A DNA stretch of 8,316 nt, taken from contig JAAZBA010000113.1 in assembly GCA_012514045.1 (NCBI GenBank), positions 1 to 8,316 of the forward strand, in the 5' to 3' direction. Each line of letters starts with the position of its first letter. Within the stretch, counting starts at the first letter, position 1. This DNA comes from Clostridiales bacterium (GTDB lineage Bacteria; Bacillota; Clostridia; Oscillospirales; QAMX01). The position numbers and the translations under genes were made by a program. The notes below the pieces were generated by a model, which saw only the letters and a list, made by a program, of their open reading frames with translations, had not been told where the DNA came from and made no database searches. Shown here piece after piece: positions 5,839 through 8,316 of this stretch.

Positions 5839-6813
5839 ATGAAAGCTATACTTGTAAACAGTGACCGTTCATTAAGCTGGAGCGATGTGCCTGATCCCGT
5901 TATAAAACCGGACGAGGCGCTGGTGAAAATCCACGCCGCCGGCATAAACAGAGCAGACCTTATGCAGCGTGAGGGAAATTATCCTCCTCCTCCGGGCTGT
6001 CCCGAATGGATGGGACTTGAAGTTTCCGGAGAGATAGTTGCGCTGGGCAGTGAATGCGCCCGCTGGAGCATAGGTGATAAAGTCTGCGCACTACTTGGCG
6101 GCGGAGGCTATGCGGAATATGTGGCGGTGCGCCATGATATGCTTATGAGCGTGCCCGAGGGCGTGACAATGGAAGAGGCGGCGGCAATTCCGGAGGCTTT
6201 CGCTACAGCCTACCTGAATATGTTCCTTGAAGGCAAGGCAAAAAGCGGAGATACTCTTCTGATGAACGCCGGAGCCTCGGGACTTGCAAGCGTCGTTATC
6301 CCCATGGCAAAAGCTTTTGGGCTTAGGGTTATCACCACGGTGAGAGAAGACTCCGATGTGGAGGCGATTGGCCATCTCGGAGCGGACATTATCGTACAGA
6401 CAAAGAGAGAGAGCATAACAGAGGCGCTCAAATGTGAATATGAGGCGGGCAGAGGAGTGGACATAACTATAGACTGCCTGGGCGGCGAGATAATGGGAAA
6501 GTGCCTTCATTTCTTAAGCCACGGCGCCCGCTGGATCATGATAGCTACTCTTGCGGGAGCGGTAACGGAAATAGACCTTGCAAACGTGTTCCGCCGCAAT
6601 GTGAGGGTAATCGGCAGCACATTGCGTTCAAGAGCTCCCTCATTTAAGGCCGAGCTTCTCGCTTCACTGGAGCGGGATGTTTGGCCCAAGGTGACAACCG
6701 GAGAGGTTCGCCCTACAATATATAAAATACTCCCTATAACAGAAGCCGAGGCGGCGCAAAATATCCTCTACACCGGCGAAAATGTGGGAAAAGTTGTGCT
6801 GAAAGTAATATAG
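5839..6813 (+). CDS. PIG3-like NAD(P)H quinone oxidoreductase-family MDR protein
   Basis: This 324-residue protein is a zinc-free MDR protein of the quinone oxidoreductase/PIG3 group. Signatures are AAGINRADLMQREGNYPPPPG (33-53, with the typical NRADL and the proline run), GLEVSGEIVALG (59-70), GDKVCALLGGGGYAEYV (79-95) and the Rossmann region LLMNAGASGLASVVIPMAK (140-158). The family consensus at this loop is GASGVG; here the last glycine is Ala150. Relatives reduce quinones or reactive enals using NADPH, but many operon-encoded members have other, unassigned substrates. The ATG at 5839 has a GAGAGG site 12 bp after the previous stop. The gene sits third of four in the operon. The C-terminus GKVVLKVI is typical, so the protein is complete. 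Confidence 0.9.
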   Translation: MKAILVNSDRSLSWSDVPDPVIKPDEALVKIHAAGINRADLMQREGNYPPPPGCPEWMGLEVSGEIVALGSECARWSIGDKVCALLGGGGYAEYVAVRHDMLMSVPEGVTMEEAAAIPEAFATAYLNMFLEGKAKSGDTLLMNAGASGLASVVIPMAKAFGLRVITTVREDSDVEAIGHLGADIIVQTKRESITEALKCEYEAGRGVDITIDCLGGEIMGKCLHFLSHGARWIMIATLAGAVTEIDLANVFRRNVRVIGSTLRSRAPSFKAELLASLERDVWPKVTTGEVRPTIYKILPITEAEAAQNILYTGENVGKVVLKVI

Positions 6814-6828
6814 AGGAGGAAATATACA

Positions 6829-7902
6829 ATGTGTAATCTTGCAGGCTATACAGGCAACAGACTTGCCGCGCCGATACTCATAGAGATGCTACGCAGAGAG
6901 CAATACTATGACGGCGGCATGAGCACCGGAATCGCCACGATTCACGAGGGAAAGCTCTACTGCGCCAAAGTGCTGGGTGATCTGGATACACTTATTGATA
7001 CAACAGACGCTCTGAACTTCCCCGGTACTATAGGTATTGTCCACTCCCGTCCCTCCGCTACATATCAGACCCACGCCCATCCCTTTACTGACTGTTTGAA
7101 CAAGGTGGCGATAGTGCTCAACGGCACCCTCAGGGACGTAGACACCGACGATTATTATATAAAATCCTGCGGCATAATGCAGGACTTCTTTGACAGAGGC
7201 AAACCCAGCAAGACCCAGATACCCTATAACGGCAAGCTGCAAAAACTTTCAAACGGCATGACATATCACGACTCCGAGCCTTACGCCTTTATGGCGGCAG
7301 ACAACATGGGAAAAGGCATGTGCCTTTGTGAGGCTGCTGCGGATGCTATGAGCGCCCTGCCCGGAGACCTGGTGACGCTGACAATAAGCGTGGATGAGCC
7401 GGACACAATCGCCATAGCGAGGGTTACCCGCCCCATGAGTGTGGCGGTGTGCGACGGTGAGACCTATGTTGCGTCCACCCCTGACGCATTCCCCACGGAT
7501 ATACTCCCCAGAGCCATGGTAAGCGCTCCCGTGACCTGTGTAACCGCGGCGAGACCGGGGACATGCGAGATTACGGAGCACAAAATAAAAAACGTAGCCA
7601 CACAGGCTATAACCGCGGACATCTACGCTAAAGCATACTACCGTATTGTATCTGTACTGAAGGGAAAGAAGTATGATCCCCAGTCCATGTACGGCTTGCC
7701 TTTTTTTACCGAATGGAGAGACCTGTGGAAGGAGCCCTATACGGAGTGTGAGTTCAATAACGGCAAGGGATGTCTTAAGCCATACGCTGAACTGAGCTAC
7801 GCTGTGCTTTACGCCCTTGAAAAAGAGGGGAGACTCCACAGGATTGTGGAGGAGGAGCCCAAGGCGGGAGGCATTAAGCTCTACAAGTTCTGGATAGACT
7901 GA
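6829..7902 (+). CDS. Stand-alone class II glutamine amidotransferase-like protein
   Basis: This 357-residue protein starts MCNLAGY, placing Cys2 as an N-terminal nucleophile after methionine removal, as in Ntn hydrolases. Other GlmS-like landmarks are YYDGG (27-31), VHSRPSATYQTHAHPF (71-86, with Arg74 like GlmS Arg73), LNGTLRD (97-103, the Asn-Gly oxyanion pair), HDSE (147-150) and YVASTPDAF (213-221). The amidotransferase domain therefore spans about 2-258. This domain hydrolyses glutamine and passes ammonia to a synthase partner, but no sugar isomerase domain follows. Instead there is a tail of about 100 residues whose end (about 321-356, LSYAVLYALEKEGRLHRI to LYKFWI) could be a winged-helix fold. 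AGGAGG sits 9 nt before the ATG, 15 bp after the previous gene. It is last in the operon; the ammonia acceptor is unknown. Confidence 0.82.
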   Translation: MCNLAGYTGNRLAAPILIEMLRREQYYDGGMSTGIATIHEGKLYCAKVLGDLDTLIDTTDALNFPGTIGIVHSRPSATYQTHAHPFTDCLNKVAIVLNGTLRDVDTDDYYIKSCGIMQDFFDRGKPSKTQIPYNGKLQKLSNGMTYHDSEPYAFMAADNMGKGMCLCEAAADAMSALPGDLVTLTISVDEPDTIAIARVTRPMSVAVCDGETYVASTPDAFPTDILPRAMVSAPVTCVTAARPGTCEITEHKIKNVATQAITADIYAKAYYRIVSVLKGKKYDPQSMYGLPFFTEWRDLWKEPYTECEFNNGKGCLKPYAELSYAVLYALEKEGRLHRIVEEEPKAGGIKLYKFWID

Positions 7903-8028
7903 TTTGTGCCATACTACCCAACATTATTCCATAGAAAAGCATGATTTTATGATTTTTCTTGTTGACAAATTGATATAATAGGGTTATAATATCCTTTGTA
8001 CCGCTTTGTGAGGTGAGAAACTCAAGAT
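7903..8028. other. Spacer between the operon and the YceD gene
   Basis: This 126-bp, A/T-rich spacer holds the YceD-gene promoter and ribosome binding site. I see no GC-rich hairpin with a T-run after the amidotransferase stop. A weak A/T hairpin (about 7935-7956, CAT paired with ATG, a mismatch, then A/T pairs) is too poor to call a terminator, so some read-through into the next gene is possible. Confidence 0.55.
7962..7990 (+). promoter_or_regulatory. Promoter of the YceD gene
   Basis: Perfect consensus TTGACA (7962-7967), a 17-bp spacer, and TATAAT (7985-7990). A second TATAAT lies inside the spacer at 7974-7979, 11 bp upstream, but has no -35 at a usable distance. Transcription should begin near 7997, giving a leader of about 32 nt. 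This strength fits the start of a ribosome-biogenesis and L32 unit. Confidence 0.88.
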
Positions 8029-8316
8029 ATGGAACTGGATATTAAAGGATTAAGCGGCGTTGTGGGACTAAGTATTCCATTCGAATACGAGCTGGATTTA
8101 TCAGATCTTGACTTCTACAGCGAACACCCTTTCAAGACTCCCGTTGCCGTAAAAGGCGATGTGCGCAACCATGCCGGCATGATTGAGCTTCATGCTTCGG
8201 CGAGCTATACGCTGGAAATAAGGTGCGCCAGATGTCTGCGTGAGCTCTCCTTGCCGAAAGTGCTTGATATTTTCCAGAGGCTGGTCTTTGAGCTGCAGGA
8301 CGAGGAAAACGACGAC
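8029..8316 (+). CDS. yceD: YceD/DUF177 family protein, 3' end cut by the window
   Basis: The first 96 codons are present with no stop before the right edge. The product starts MELDIKGLSG and carries the family core, VAVKGDVRNHAGMIELHASASYTLEIRCARCLREL, in which the CxxC (CARC) lies after the YTLEIR strand; an acidic stretch (DEENDD) follows. YceD/DUF177 proteins are linked to 23S rRNA accumulation and usually sit just upstream of rpmF (ribosomal protein L32), which would be expected beyond the edge. The ATG at 8029 is the only reasonable start, since an in-frame TGA lies at 8014-8016. The GAGGTGAG site (8010-8017) is 11 nt away, a longer spacing than usual. No other start between them fits. 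Confidence 0.85.
   Translation, partial: MELDIKGLSGVVGLSIPFEYELDLSDLDFYSEHPFKTPVAVKGDVRNHAGMIELHASASYTLEIRCARCLRELSLPKVLDIFQRLVFELQDEENDD

Noticed and set aside
7249..7839. Long minus-strand frame opposite the amidotransferase gene
   Set aside because: Antisense of a gene with clear Ntn-hydrolase motifs; no ribosome site or domain of its own.
7933..7959. A/T hairpin after the amidotransferase stop as a terminator
   Set aside because: The stem is nearly all A/T with a mismatch, so it is too weak for intrinsic termination on sequence alone.
7974..7979. Upstream TATAAT as a second YceD promoter
   Set aside because: No -35-like hexamer lies 16-18 bp upstream; the TATAAT at 7985 pairs perfectly with TTGACA.

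Overview
The window looks like chromosomal DNA of a low-to-mid GC Bacillota, most likely a Clostridia-type anaerobe. This is inferred from strong AGGAGG-type ribosome binding sites, sigma-A-like promoters with 17-bp spacers, a CarD-ispD-ispF cluster, an NhaC-type antiporter and a YceD gene. Nothing in it allows a genus call. No rRNA, tRNA, CRISPR array, insertion sequence or phage gene was seen.

Layout. Positions 1-108 hold no gene I can identify. On the minus strand, read right to left, lies carD (1832-1353), then ispD (1313-573), then ispF (585-109). They are driven by one extended -10 promoter at 1906-1934 and encode an RNA-polymerase-binding regulator plus two steps of the MEP isoprenoid pathway. 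The 276-bp divergent spacer (1833-2108) also carries the promoter of a plus-strand monocistronic nhaC-type antiporter gene (2109-3629), which ends in a near-ideal intrinsic terminator (3659-3690).

A second promoter with a consensus -35, 17-bp spacer and extended -10 (3754-3782) opens a tight four-gene plus-strand operon (3809-7902). Its products are an MDR dehydrogenase lacking recognisable zinc sites, a Gfo/Idh/MocA oxidoreductase, a PIG3-like quinone-oxidoreductase-family MDR protein, and a stand-alone class II glutamine amidotransferase-like protein with an unassigned C-terminal tail. Gaps are 11-15 bp. The operon has no obvious known counterpart. Three NAD(P)-type oxidoreductases plus an ammonia-releasing domain suggest modification of a sugar, polyol or cyclitol-like substrate, but the substrate cannot be read from the sequence. 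A 12-bp perfect palindrome overlaps the -35 and is a candidate operator.

After a 126-bp spacer with a perfect consensus promoter (TTGACA-17-TATAAT), the first 96 codons of a YceD/DUF177 gene run off the right edge. In many bacteria this gene precedes rpmF.

The housekeeping parts (MEP genes, CarD, antiporter, YceD) are ordinary. The four-gene oxidoreductase/amidotransferase operon and its control region are the parts worth a second look.
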